Assembly (NCBI GenBank): GCA_035650495.1 | Contig: DASRHK010000002.1 | Coordinates: forward strand, 1 to 42,655 | Length of the DNA stretch: 42,655 nt | Direction: 5' to 3' | Source: DASRHK01 sp035650495 | Lineage (GTDB): Bacteria > Pseudomonadota > Gammaproteobacteria > Nevskiales > Nevskiaceae | Part shown: piece after piece, positions 26,837 through 37,000 of the stretch | Numbering within the stretch: the stretch's first letter is position 1 | How the letters are laid out: each line of letters begins with the position of its first letter | Translations under genes and position numbers: made by a program | Notes under the pieces: model-generated | Told to the model about the DNA's origin: nothing | What the model saw: the letters and a program-made list of their open reading frames with translations, nothing else | Database searches by the model: none

Positions 26837-29332
26837 ATGCTGGCGGGGCGGCAAACACTGAGATCAGGATTGCGCGAGAGACGGGGGTTTTCGATTCGGC
26901 GAAAGCAGGCGGCCGCCGCCGCTGTGCTGCTGTGGCTGGCGCTGCAGAGCGGCGCGTCGGCTGCGCAGGAGTCGACGCCGCAGAGCAACGACCCGCTGCC
27001 CGCGCAGGATCCGCCGGCAGAGCCGAAGAAGGACGACGCGAGCACCAAGCTCGAGAAAGTGGTCGTCACCGCCAACAAGCGCGAGCAGCTGCTCACCGAC
27101 GTGCCGATGGCCGTGTCGGCGATCTCCGGCAAGGACCTCGAGAAGAACGGCGAGCGCACGTTCGCCGACTACGCGCAGAAGATCCCGGCGCTGAACTTCG
27201 GCTACTACGGTGAAGGACGCCAGCGCATCAGCATCCGCGGATTGCAGGCGCCGACCGGCGTGTCGACCGTCGCGTATCTCGTCGACGGCATCGAGCAGGG
27301 CGACAGCCCGCCCGATCCGGACCTGTTCGACATCGATCACATCGAGGTGCTGCGCGGTCCGCAGGGCACGCTGTATGGCGCCGGCGCGGTCGGCGGCGCG
27401 ATCAAGATCCTCACCAATCGCGCCAATCCGTACGCGTTCCAGACCAAGTTCCTCGGCTCGGCGGGCTACAACGTCGCGGGCGCGTGGCAGCACGACGTCA
27501 ACGCCATGGCCAACGTCCCGCTGATCCCCGGCGAGCTCGGCGCGCGCGTGGTCGGCTTCCAGCGCAGCGCGGACGGCTACATCACGGTGCGCGAGCCCGA
27601 CTTCAACAATCCACCGTCGACGCCGGCGTATCGGTTCAAGAGCTACTCCAGCCGCAACATCGTCGCCAGCGACGCCAACACCACCGCGGTCCGCGGCGGG
27701 CGGCTCGCGGTCGACTGGAAAGCCGGGAACGACCTGACGATCGGCGCGAAGTACATGACGGAGTCGAGCAAGATCAAGTACGGGCCGATGCAGTCGGTCG
27801 ATCTCGACGAGCGCTACGGCGGCTACAACGTGGTCCAGGGCTGCGCGTGTGCGCTCTCGGACGACATCACCGATCACGACTACGCCCAGACCACGTTCAA
27901 CGTCGACTGGAATTGGGGTTTCGCGAAGTTCGAGTCGGTGACCGGCATTGCCGAAGTGAAGGAAGACATCGGCTCGCCGCTCTTCATCGTGCTGCCGGCA
28001 GTGGACACGGCGCTCGCGATCGCGGGGCAGACGCCGCCGATCACCATCCCGGCGCTGCCCGATCCGATCCGGCAGATCCTGCTCGACGCGGGACTGCCGA
28101 CGGAAGCTGCCGTCGGCGACATGTTCGACTTCCGGCTGATCAACCGGCACAACTACACGAGCCAGGAATTCCGGCTGGTCTCGGCGCCAACCGACTTCCC
28201 CCTGACCTGGACCGCGGGGCTGTTCTACAAGCTCGAGAATCGCGAAGCCTTCGAGGACGTCTACTCCGGCCCCAATCTCGGGCCGATCCTCGGCGGCAAC
28301 GACGGCACGCCCTACGAGCAGGTCAACCTCCATTTCCGCACCGAGGAGTACGCGGCTTACGGTCAGCTCGAGTACGCGATCACGCAGAAACTCTCCGCGC
28401 TGGCGGGCGTTCGCTACTACCGCGCGAATCTCGAGGACACCGCGGTCGGCGGCGGCACCGACGGCTCGGTGTTCACGCCGAGGTTCAAGGACGTGAGCCC
28501 GAAGTTCACGCTGTCGTATCACGTCACCGACAGCGCGCTCGCGTATGCGACGGCGGCGAAAGGCTTCCGCATCGGCGGCGTGAATTTCTCGACGATCGAT
28601 CCACCGCCGCCGAATCTGACGCGCTACTACGAGCCCGACGTGCTGTGGAACTACGAGGTCGGCATGAACACGCTGATCTTCGACGGCCGGCTGTCGGCGA
28701 ACTTCGCGCTGTTCGATTGCCAATGGAAGAACCTGCAGGACGAGATCGTGGTGCGCAGCAATCCCACGGTCGATGCGCAGGGCAACTTCCATCCCGGCGG
28801 CAACGAGCGCATGGTGATCAACGCGGGTCGCGCGTACTCGCGCGGCGTCGAGGCGGAGCTGTCGGCGAGCCTGCCACTCGATCTCACCTGGACGCTGTCG
28901 GGTGCGTATCTCGATGCGGCGATCGGCCAGGACCAGGCCAATCCCGCCAACGGCGGCGTCATCCCCAAAGGCACGCGGCTCGAGAACGTGCCGCGCTTCG
29001 CCGGCAACACGTCGCTCACGCACGAGCTGCGCTTCGGCAACGGGTGGGGCTTGGCGAGCAGCGTCAACTACACCTACCGCGGCCGCACGCATGCCGACAT
29101 CACCAACCCGACCGAGGCGCGCTCGCCCGCCTATCACCTCGTCGATTTGCGCATGGGCGTGCACGGACAGAACCAGCGCTGGAGCGTCGACGCGTTCGCC
29201 AACAATGTGCTGAACGCGCGCGCGAGCTCGTTCACCTTCCAGAATTCCGGCACGCCGTACACCCTGCCGTTCCACACCGACGTGCCGCTGGCCTATCGCA
29301 CCGTCGGCCTGCGCGCGAACGTCACGTTTTGA
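26837..29332 (+). CDS. TonB-dependent outer-membrane receptor
   Basis: An 831-residue receptor. A basic leader and hydrophobic stretch (AAAAAVLLWLALQSGASA, about residues 25-42) form the signal peptide. After an acidic/Pro linker comes the TonB-box-like start of the plug (KVVVTANKREQLLTDVP, about residue 73), then plug motifs RISIRGLQAPTG, VDGIEQGD and the IEVLRGPQGTLYGAGAVGGAIKI signature. The rest is a 22-strand barrel with the family's ASP..FTLSYHVTDSALAYATAAKGFR region and a terminal aromatic (ANVTF). There is no N-terminal signalling extension. The start ATG 26837 has no clear ribosome site and the leader is long, so the true start is uncertain. The family resembles receptors for organic substrates as much as siderophore receptors. 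It heads a seven-gene operon. Confidence 0.94.
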   Translation: MLAGRQTLRSGLRERRGFSIRRKQAAAAAVLLWLALQSGASAAQESTPQSNDPLPAQDPPAEPKKDDASTKLEKVVVTANKREQLLTDVPMAVSAISGKDLEKNGERTFADYAQKIPALNFGYYGEGRQRISIRGLQAPTGVSTVAYLVDGIEQGDSPPDPDLFDIDHIEVLRGPQGTLYGAGAVGGAIKILTNRANPYAFQTKFLGSAGYNVAGAWQHDVNAMANVPLIPGELGARVVGFQRSADGYITVREPDFNNPPSTPAYRFKSYSSRNIVASDANTTAVRGGRLAVDWKAGNDLTIGAKYMTESSKIKYGPMQSVDLDERYGGYNVVQGCACALSDDITDHDYAQTTFNVDWNWGFAKFESVTGIAEVKEDIGSPLFIVLPAVDTALAIAGQTPPITIPALPDPIRQILLDAGLPTEAAVGDMFDFRLINRHNYTSQEFRLVSAPTDFPLTWTAGLFYKLENREAFEDVYSGPNLGPILGGNDGTPYEQVNLHFRTEEYAAYGQLEYAITQKLSALAGVRYYRANLEDTAVGGGTDGSVFTPRFKDVSPKFTLSYHVTDSALAYATAAKGFRIGGVNFSTIDPPPPNLTRYYEPDVLWNYEVGMNTLIFDGRLSANFALFDCQWKNLQDEIVVRSNPTVDAQGNFHPGGNERMVINAGRAYSRGVEAELSASLPLDLTWTLSGAYLDAAIGQDQANPANGGVIPKGTRLENVPRFAGNTSLTHELRFGNGWGLASSVNYTYRGRTHADITNPTEARSPAYHLVDLRMGVHGQNQRWSVDAFANNVLNARASSFTFQNSGTPYTLPFHTDVPLAYRTVGLRANVTF

Positions 29333-29338
29333 TCGCCG

Positions 29339-29992
29339 ATGAAAAAGCCTTTCGCCATCCTCGCTGTTGTCGCCTTCGCCACCGGCGTGGCGCGCGCCGA
29401 TGAGGACAAGCAGCTCAAGCGCTCCGATGAGCTCTACGTCGCGTTGTTCGGCGATTCGATGATCAAGGCCGACGCGAAGCATCGGCCACCGCTCGAGCGC
29501 GCAAGCATGGCGTTGGACGCGCGCTTCGGGCTGCATCCCGATCAGCATCTCGGCTACGAGATGCGCGTGTTCTACGGCAAGCTCGAGGTCTCCGACGCTG
29601 CGCGCGGCGACGGCAATCGCAGCGGCATCGGCTTCGACGTCCTCTACCGCTTCGGCGATTGGAGCCTCGTCCGGCCGTACCTGCTCGCCGGTGTCGGCGT
29701 GGCTTACAGCGACCGCTTGCCGGGGAAGGACGCAGTTGCGCCGACCGCGAACCTCGGATTCGGGCTCACCAGCGGTACCCTGATCGAGCTGTGGCAACGG
29801 CCGCTGCGCGTGCGCGCGGAGCTGCGCTACGCCTACGAGGACTATCGCGACGAGTACAGCGGATCGACGCAATTCGATCGCAGCAATTATCTCGACGCGC
29901 ACGCCTTCCTCGGCATCGAATTCGCGCTCACGCGCCACGTGCTCGAGCCGACGCCGCCGAAGCCCGAAGTCGTGCCGCCGGTGCAGCCATGA
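29339..29992 (+). CDS. Small outer-membrane beta-barrel protein
   Basis: A 217-residue protein with a cleavable signal peptide (MKKPFAILAVVAFATGVARA). The mature part has alternating beta strands with aromatic girdles: LGYEMRVFYGKLEV, GIGFDVLYRFG, VRPYLLAGVGVAYSD, LRVRAELRYAYEDYRDEY and AHAFLGIEFAL. This pattern is that of the OmpA-type eight-stranded barrel (OMP_b-brl). The tail is Pro-rich (PTPPKPEVVPPVQP) with no OmpA peptidoglycan-binding domain. It starts 6 bases after the receptor gene and its stop overlaps the M81 start (ATGA). Its role is unknown; it may assist outer-membrane passage or anchor partners of the receptor. Confidence 0.8.
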   Translation: MKKPFAILAVVAFATGVARADEDKQLKRSDELYVALFGDSMIKADAKHRPPLERASMALDARFGLHPDQHLGYEMRVFYGKLEVSDAARGDGNRSGIGFDVLYRFGDWSLVRPYLLAGVGVAYSDRLPGKDAVAPTANLGFGLTSGTLIELWQRPLRVRAELRYAYEDYRDEYSGSTQFDRSNYLDAHAFLGIEFALTRHVLEPTPPKPEVVPPVQP

Positions 29993-31449
29993 GCAGCCAG
30001 CGCAAGCTGTTCTTCGCCGCGATGGTCACCGAGAGCAACAGCTTCTCGAACATCCCGACCAGCCGCGAGAGCTTTGCGCCGGTCAGCGGTGCCGCAGCGC
30101 TGGCGAGCGACGGCATGCTCTCCGGCTACCTGAGCCACTTCATGACGGGCGCGTCCGCGATCGGCGCGAACGTCAGCATCGGCACGTGCGCCTTTGCGCA
30201 GCCCGGCGCGCCGGTGATCCAGGCCGATTACGAAGCGCTGCGCGACCGGCTGCTCGAGGACCTGAAGAGCGCGATGCCGCTCGACGCCGTGATCCTGCTG
30301 CTGCACGGCGCGATGGTCTCGGAGCGCTGCCTCGATTGCGAGGGCGACATCCTCGCGCGCGCGAGAGAGATCATCGGGCCGAAGATTCCGCTGCTCGCGA
30401 TCCTCGATCCGCACGCGCATCTGACGTCGAGCATGGTGCGCAGCGCCGACCTGCTCGCGTTCATGAAGGAGTATCCGCACACCGACGGGCCCGATCGGCT
30501 CGACCATCTGCTGCGCGTGACGCAGGCGATGTGGGAAGGACGCGCGAAGCCGGTGCCGGCGGTGGCCGATTGCAACATCGTCGGCCTGTGGCCGACGCAG
30601 ATGCCGCCGATCCGGGGCTTCGTCGATCGGTTGAACGCGCTCGAGCAGCGCGACGGCATCCTGTCGATCTCGTTCGTGCACGGCTTCCCGTGGGGCGACA
30701 CGCCCGACACCGGCTCGCGCGTGCTCGTCTACGGCAACGGCGACGAAGCCGCCGCGCAGAAGCTCGCGACCGAGCTTGCGAATGAGGTGTGGCGGATGCG
30801 CGAAGTGTCGCAGCCGCAGATGACCTCGATCGACGACGCGATCAGCATCGTGCGCGACACGCACGAAGGTCCGATCGTGCTCGCCGACATCGCCGACAAC
30901 GCGGGCGGCGGCGCGCCGGCGGATTCGAGCTTCATCCTGCGCGCGGTGCTCGAGCGCGGCATCCAGGGCGTCGCGTTCGCGCTGATGTACGACCCGGTGC
31001 TGGTGGAGAACTGCCATCAGGTCGGCATCGGCGGCAGCCTGCAGGCGCGCGTCGGCGGCAAGCTGTCGCGCTACTCGGGCGAGCCGGTCGACCTGTGCGT
31101 GACGGTGAAAGGCCTCGCGCGCGACGCCTATCAGCTCGCGTTTGGCGGGCGCACGCGCGATCCGATGGGCAACACCGCGTGGATCCATGCGCGCGGCGTC
31201 GACATCGTCGTCTCCTCGATCCGCACGCAATGCTTCGATCCGACCGCGTTCAGCCACATCGGCATCGACCCGACGTCGCGGCGCGCGCTGGTGGTGAAGT
31301 CGATCAACCATTTCCAGGCGGGCTTCGCGCCGATCGCCAAGCGCATCCTCACCGTCGCGACGCCGGGCGCGCTGTCGATGGACTTCGCGCACCTGCCGTA
31401 CCGCGTGTTCAACAAGCCGTACTGGCCTCGGGATAATGTGGTCCGATGA
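29989..31449 (+). CDS. M81 family metallopeptidase, MlrC-like
   Basis: A 486-residue protein of the MlrC (microcystin LR degradation C) family. Residues expected to form the metal and active site are present at family spacing: Glu15 (TESNSF), His106 (LLHGAM), Asp140 and His142 (LDPHAH), and His164 (EYPHTD). As I recall, MlrC itself uses Glu56, His150, Asp184, His186 and His208; the 34-2-22 spacing of the last four is identical here. The C-terminal domain begins near residue 290 (GPIVLADIADNAGGGAPADS, a family signature). No signal peptide is present, so it acts in the cytoplasm. MlrC hydrolyses linear peptides from microcystin; other family members act on other amides, so the substrate here is open. 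It overlaps the genes before and after it (ATGA both times). Confidence 0.92.
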   Translation: MSSQRKLFFAAMVTESNSFSNIPTSRESFAPVSGAAALASDGMLSGYLSHFMTGASAIGANVSIGTCAFAQPGAPVIQADYEALRDRLLEDLKSAMPLDAVILLLHGAMVSERCLDCEGDILARAREIIGPKIPLLAILDPHAHLTSSMVRSADLLAFMKEYPHTDGPDRLDHLLRVTQAMWEGRAKPVPAVADCNIVGLWPTQMPPIRGFVDRLNALEQRDGILSISFVHGFPWGDTPDTGSRVLVYGNGDEAAAQKLATELANEVWRMREVSQPQMTSIDDAISIVRDTHEGPIVLADIADNAGGGAPADSSFILRAVLERGIQGVAFALMYDPVLVENCHQVGIGGSLQARVGGKLSRYSGEPVDLCVTVKGLARDAYQLAFGGRTRDPMGNTAWIHARGVDIVVSSIRTQCFDPTAFSHIGIDPTSRRALVVKSINHFQAGFAPIAKRILTVATPGALSMDFAHLPYRVFNKPYWPRDNVVR

Positions 31450-32867
31450 ACAGCGCGGTCGACGTCGTCAGTGAGCCGGAAGTGAATCCTGTCGCGACCC
31501 CGGCGCCCAAGCGCTCGATGCGCAAGCTCATCCCGTATGTGCTGCCGACGATCGCCACCGGCTCCGTGACCGGCGCGATCTACGCGATCCTGCCGTCGCT
31601 CTACGCCAAATACGCCGCGGTGACGATGGTGCAGCTCGGCACGCTGCTCGCAGCGCTGCGCATCTGGGACGCGGTATCCGATCCGTTGATCGGCTACTGG
31701 TCCGACAAGACCCGCAGCCCGCGCTACGGCCGCAAGCCCTGGGTGATCGCCGGCTCGCTGACGCTTTGCGCTTCCGTGTGGTTCCTGTTCCAGGTGCCGG
31801 AGAACGCGGGCATCGCCTATCTCGGGCTCTGGCTGTTCGTCTTCTATTTCGGCTTCACCGCTCACGACGTGCCGCATCTGGCCTGGGGCAGCGAGCTCGC
31901 GCCGGAGTACGACCAGCGCGCGAAGCTGTTCAGCTTCCGCAGCATGGCCGACACCACCGGCGGCTTCATCTACACCGGCTTGCCGATCGTGCTCTTCTAT
32001 CTCGGGATCACCGCGAGCACCGAGTACACGCCGGAAGTGTTCCGCAAGCTCTCGACGGCGATGCTGCTGCTGTTCCCGCTGACGATGATCATCGCGGTGC
32101 GCTTCGCGCCGGCCGGCGAAGTCGCGGCGACCGAGCGCGGCGACCTGAAGAGCCTGTTCCGCGATGCGCTGCGCAATCCGCCGCTGTTGCGGTTCATGAG
32201 CGCGTTCGTCATCTCCGGCATCGGCTCCGGCGTCTACGTCGCGCTGTTCTTCCCGTACTTCGACAGCTATCTGCACATCGGCGACAAGGTGCCGCACATG
32301 CTGGTGATGGCGATGGCCGCGCAATTCATCTCGCAGCCGTTCTGGGCGAAGATGGTCGGCATCCTCGGCAAGCACCGCACCTGGGCTTACGGGTGGATCG
32401 CGAACTCGCTGTCGCTCCTGCCCATGATGCTGATCCAGCCGGGCCCCGGTGCCGTGTTGCCGGTCATGATCGCGACCTTCTTCTATTGCTTCACCAACGG
32501 CGTGTCGTCGGTCGCCCCGCAGGCGCTGCTCGGCGACATCGTCGACTACGAGGTGCTCACCCGCGGCGTCGATCGGGCGGGCAATTACTACGCGCTCTAT
32601 TTCTTCCTGGCCAAGCTGACCAGCTCCGCCGGAGCCTTCGTGTTCGTCATCCTCGGCGTCGTATTCGGCTATCAGATCGCGGAGGGCGCGGTGAACACGG
32701 ACTTCGCGAACAAGGGCATGATGGTGTCGTTCTGCGTGCTGCCGAGCCTGTTCCAGTTCCTGGCGATCCCGCTGATCTGGAATTTCCCCATCGATCGCCG
32801 GCGGCATGCGATCATTCGCAAGCGGCTGGGCCAACGGGAGGCGAGGTTGGCTTCAGGGGAGCGGTAA
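31446..32867 (+). CDS. MFS transporter, GPH (MelB-like) cation symporter family
   Basis: A 473-residue 12-TM permease. The GPH/MelB signatures are clear: RIWDAVSDPLIGYWSDKTRSPRYGRKPW in the TM2-3 loop and GDIVDYEVLTRGVDRAGNYYALYFFLAKL in the second half, with hydrophobic segments throughout. GPH members carry sugars, glycosides and other solutes with cations across the inner membrane. Its position between the outer-membrane receptor genes and the cytoplasmic hydrolases suggests it brings the same compound, or a fragment of it, into the cytoplasm. The start overlaps the M81 stop (ATGA); one base separates its stop from the AraC start. Confidence 0.92.
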   Translation: MNSAVDVVSEPEVNPVATPAPKRSMRKLIPYVLPTIATGSVTGAIYAILPSLYAKYAAVTMVQLGTLLAALRIWDAVSDPLIGYWSDKTRSPRYGRKPWVIAGSLTLCASVWFLFQVPENAGIAYLGLWLFVFYFGFTAHDVPHLAWGSELAPEYDQRAKLFSFRSMADTTGGFIYTGLPIVLFYLGITASTEYTPEVFRKLSTAMLLLFPLTMIIAVRFAPAGEVAATERGDLKSLFRDALRNPPLLRFMSAFVISGIGSGVYVALFFPYFDSYLHIGDKVPHMLVMAMAAQFISQPFWAKMVGILGKHRTWAYGWIANSLSLLPMMLIQPGPGAVLPVMIATFFYCFTNGVSSVAPQALLGDIVDYEVLTRGVDRAGNYYALYFFLAKLTSSAGAFVFVILGVVFGYQIAEGAVNTDFANKGMMVSFCVLPSLFQFLAIPLIWNFPIDRRRHAIIRKRLGQREARLASGER

Positions 32868-32868
32868 C

Positions 32869-34038
32869 ATGGTCAGCAAGATGTCGCAGAAGCGCACCAA
32901 GACAAAGGCGCAGGCGCCCGTAGAGACGCCGGCCGTCAACGGGGACACGACGCCGCGGGCACTGACCGCCGGCCAGCAACCCGTATTCAATCTGACGAGC
33001 TCGATTGCGCTGCTCGAAGCGAGCGCGCAGTCCGACATGAATTTCGGCACGCCCGAGCAGCCGTATCCGGCGGGCGAGGGCATCCGCACGAGCTTCCTCG
33101 CCGGCGGCTCGCCGTTCACGCCGCTGACCAAGGGCGTGTCCGATTCCTACACCGACCTCGTCCGCATCAACGAAGGCTTCTATCTCCGCGTCATCAAGGA
33201 CAGCGGGCGCCAGACCACGCACGTGATGGTGCCCGGCGAGGACTGGCTGAAGATCTCCTTCGGCCTCGAAGGCGGCGTGACGCAGACGTTCAACGAGCAG
33301 ACCTCGTTCCAGATCATCGGCGGGCGCGTCGAGATCAACCTGCATCCGCCCGGCGTGGTGAAGATCGAAGGCGTCGAGGATGGCTGCTGGGGCAGCTCGG
33401 TGGCGATCTATCTGTCGCGCGCCACGATCAAGCCGCACATCGACGAGCTCCAGCGCCTGCCGAAGTCGATCGCCGACTATCTCGAGCACGGCCCGAAGGA
33501 CCTGATCCTCGAAACCGTGCCGATGACCGGCTCGATCATGCGTGCGGTCGTCGACATCGTGAACACGAAATTCCTCGGGCGGCTTCGTCACACCTACGTG
33601 AAGGCGAAGGCCACCGAGCTCCTGTGCGAGGTCGTCTATCTGCTCACGCACGAAGGCGAGCTCGCGAGCTCCGACCTGCGCCTGTCGTGGCGCGACAAGC
33701 GCCAGCTCGACAAGGCGCGCCAGACCATCCGTCAGGATTGCGTCAACGCGCCGACGATCGCGGTGCTGTCGCGTCAGCTCGGCTTGAATCAGCGCAAGCT
33801 CAAGATGGGCTTCAAGCAGCTGTTCGGCACGCCCGTGTTCCAGTACACGCAGAACCTTCGGCTCGAGAAAGCGCTGCAGCTCCTGCAGACCGGCGACTAT
33901 TCGATCCGCGAAGTCGCCGACGCTGTCGGCTATGGCTACGCGAAGAACTTCACGACCGCGTTCAAGAAGCGGTACGGCGTGTCGCCCAAGGTCGCGCGCA
34001 AGAGCTTCAATCGTCAGCCGGCCGTCCGCTCGGCGTGA
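32869..34038 (+). CDS. AraC family transcriptional regulator, PchR-like HTH
   Basis: A 389-residue regulator. The N-terminus is a flexible basic tail (MVSKMSQKRTKTKAQAP), followed by a ~200-residue ligand-sensing region (about 60-260) that I cannot match to a named fold. The C-terminal double HTH (about 285-385) contains APTIAVLSRQLGLNQRKLKMGF, FGTPVFQYTQNLRLEKALQLL and SIREVADAVGYGYAKNFTTAFKKRYGVSP. This LNQRKLK...FGTPVF pattern is like PchR-type AraC proteins that accompany TonB-dependent receptors. The ATG at 32869 has AGGGGA about 7 bases upstream; ATG 32881 is possible. It lies inside the operon rather than at its edge, so it may regulate its own operon. Its stop overlaps the next start (GTGA). 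Confidence 0.9.
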   Translation: MVSKMSQKRTKTKAQAPVETPAVNGDTTPRALTAGQQPVFNLTSSIALLEASAQSDMNFGTPEQPYPAGEGIRTSFLAGGSPFTPLTKGVSDSYTDLVRINEGFYLRVIKDSGRQTTHVMVPGEDWLKISFGLEGGVTQTFNEQTSFQIIGGRVEINLHPPGVVKIEGVEDGCWGSSVAIYLSRATIKPHIDELQRLPKSIADYLEHGPKDLILETVPMTGSIMRAVVDIVNTKFLGRLRHTYVKAKATELLCEVVYLLTHEGELASSDLRLSWRDKRQLDKARQTIRQDCVNAPTIAVLSRQLGLNQRKLKMGFKQLFGTPVFQYTQNLRLEKALQLLQTGDYSIREVADAVGYGYAKNFTTAFKKRYGVSPKVARKSFNRQPAVRSA

Positions 34039-37000
34039 AGAACGGTGAGGATGTCCACCATCTTCACGGCGTAGCGGTCCCCAATCCGCAGCGCTGGCTC
34101 GAGGACCTCGAAAGCCCCAAGGTGAAATCCTGGGTCGCCGACCAGGATCGGCGCGCCCTCGAGTTCCTCGCGCAGTGCGCCGAGCTCGAGCGCTGCAAGA
34201 AATTCCTCGATGCGAATCAGCCGGTGCTCACGCAGCCGTGGAGCTGCGTGCGCGGCGACCGCCATTTCCATCTCACGCAGCGCGAGGGTCTCGATCAGCC
34301 GATCCTGTCGATGCGGGAAGGCGACGGCCCCGAGCGCGCGCTGATCGATCCGAACGCGACCGGCAAGGTGCTGGTGATCGACCAGATCTCCGTGAGCCCG
34401 AGCGGCTCGCACATCGCGTTCGCGCTGACCAAGCCGGGCGAAGTGCCGTCGACGATGCACGTGTTCGACGTCGCGACCGGCATGGTGACCGAGAGCTCGC
34501 TCGTCACGACGGTGATGCCGGTGTACGCGTGGCATCCGAACGGCACCGGCTTCTACTACACGCTGATGCGCCGATTGTTCGGCGACGACGGCTCCGGCGA
34601 TCCGCGCAAGGACGGGCTCTACTGGCACAAGCTCGGAGCCGAGTGGCGCGAAGATCACTGCGTCAAGGAGTATCACGACGGTCCGGGCCACATCGCCTTC
34701 GCGCAGATCCCCGACGGTCAGCACCTCGTCCTTTCCACGCTGCATTTCTCCAGCGGCAAGAGCGGCGTGTCGATTGCGCATCTCGACGAAGTGTTCCCGC
34801 GCTCCGAGCGGCCGCTGCGCGCGGTGCGGCTGTTCGACGAGCTCGAAGGCTTCAACCAGTTGCTCGGTGCGGACGAGGGCGAGCTGTTCTTCCACACGAC
34901 GCGTGACGCGCCGATGGGGCGCATCGTCGCCATCACGCCGTCGAAGCCGTTGCGCACGCAGTGGCGCACGGTCGTTCCGCAAGGCGAGCTCGCGCTCGCG
35001 CGCGGCGAGCGGTTCGGCGGGCCATCGCGATCGGCGATGTCGAACGAAGGGATTCTCCTCACGTATCTGCAGGACGCGCACAGCGTGCTCGTCCACTTCG
35101 CGCTGTCCGGCAAGCGGCTCGCGCGCGTCACGCTGCCGAGCCTGTCGACGGTCGACGCGATCGAATGCGTCGACGGCGGCTTCCGCATCTTCACCCAGTC
35201 GTTCCTCGAGCCGCGCGTCGTTCACGAATATCGCGACGGCAAGCTCACCGAGCAGTCGCGCGTGAAATTGCCGGACGTCGATCCGTCGCGCTACGAGCTC
35301 AAGCAGGTTTTCTACAACGCCTACGACGGCACGCGCGTGCCGATGTATCTGCTGCACGCGAAGGACCTGCCGCGCAGCGGCAATCATCCGACGCTGCTCT
35401 ATGGCTACGGCGGCTTCAATCAGGCGATCACGCCAGAGTTCCATCCCGATGCGGCGCTCTGGCTTGAGCTCGGGGGTGTGTTCGCGCTGGCGAACATCCG
35501 CGGTGGCGGCGAGTACGGAGAGGCATGGCACGCCGCCGGATCGGGCATCAACAAGCAGAACACGTTCGACGATTTCTACGCTGCGGCGGAGTACCTGATC
35601 GCGCAGGGCTACACCGGTGCGCACAAGCTGTGCATCCGCGGACTGTCGAATGGCGGCTTGCTCACCGCAGTCGCGGCGCATCAGCGCGCCGATCTGTTCG
35701 CGGCGGTCATCACCGAGGTTCCGCTGGTCGATCTGTTCGGGCTCGACGCCAGCACGAGCGGACAGAGTGTGATGGCGGAGTACGGCGATCCGCGCGAAAG
35801 CCGCGCGATGCTCGACGTCATGCGCTCGTACTCGCCGCTGCAGAACGTGAAAGCGTACGGGCCGCCGCAGCTCGTCGTCGCGGCCGAGCGCGACTTCAGC
35901 GCGCAGCCTGCGCAGATCTACAAATACGTTGCCGAGCGCATCGATCAGCTCGAGAGCGAGGAGCAGCCGATCCTCCTGCGCCTCGTGCCCGGAGAAGGGC
36001 ACACCGGCTGGAAGCCGGAGAACATGCGACGCACGATCGCGGAGGAGATCGCGTTCCTGCGCCACTTCGTGCGCGCCGACGCGCCGGGCCGGCTCCCCGA
36101 CATGGAAGACGTCGAGATCCCGATGCGCGATCGGGTGAATCTTTCCGCGAACGTCTGGCTGCCGCGCGACTTCGCGGGACCGTTCCCGGTCGTGCTGCTG
36201 CGCACGCCGTACGGCAGCAACGAGACGGAATTCGGGCGGCTCGGCCTCGCGGATTACGTCGCCGCCGGCTTCGCGATCGTCTATCAATCGGTGCGCGGGC
36301 GAGGGAAGTCGCAAGGCAAGTTCGGCTTCTTCTTCGTCGAGGGCAAGGACGGCTACGACACCGTCGAGTGGATCGCGAGCCAGGACTGGTGCAACGGCAA
36401 GGTCGCGATGGACGGCGGCTCGTATCTCGGTACCGCGCAGTGGCTCGCGGCGCGCGAGCATCCGCCGCATCTCACCTGCATCATGCCGAGCGTGCCGGCG
36501 GGCGACTGGTTCAACGAGATTCCCTACGTCGGCGGCGCGCTGCAGGTCGACTGGGCGTTCTCGTGGCTCGGCATGATGGCCGGCGCCGAGTTCGACTTGG
36601 AGGACGCGGGCGACAAGAACCTGCAGAAGTACCGGCCGCTGATCGACGCCGAGAAGATCCTCGGCACCGAGCTGCCGCTCTATCAGGAAATCCTCGGTCA
36701 CCCGACCTTCGACGCGTACTGGAAGCAGCTGCAGTTCACCGCCGCGGATTTCGTGTCGATCACGATCCCGGTGCTGACCGTCACCGGCTGGTTCGACGGC
36801 GATCAGGCGGGATCGATGTCGTATTGGCGCGGCATCGAGGAACACTCGAAGCTGCGCGATCGCGCGCAGCTCATCGTCGGTCCGTGGCAACACGCGCCGT
36901 GCTATCTCGGCGGCGAGCCCAAGCTCGAAGAGATGGAGTTCGGCGCCGGCAGTGTGCTGCCGATGCGGCAGATCCGCGTGCGCTTCCTGCGCCGCCACGT

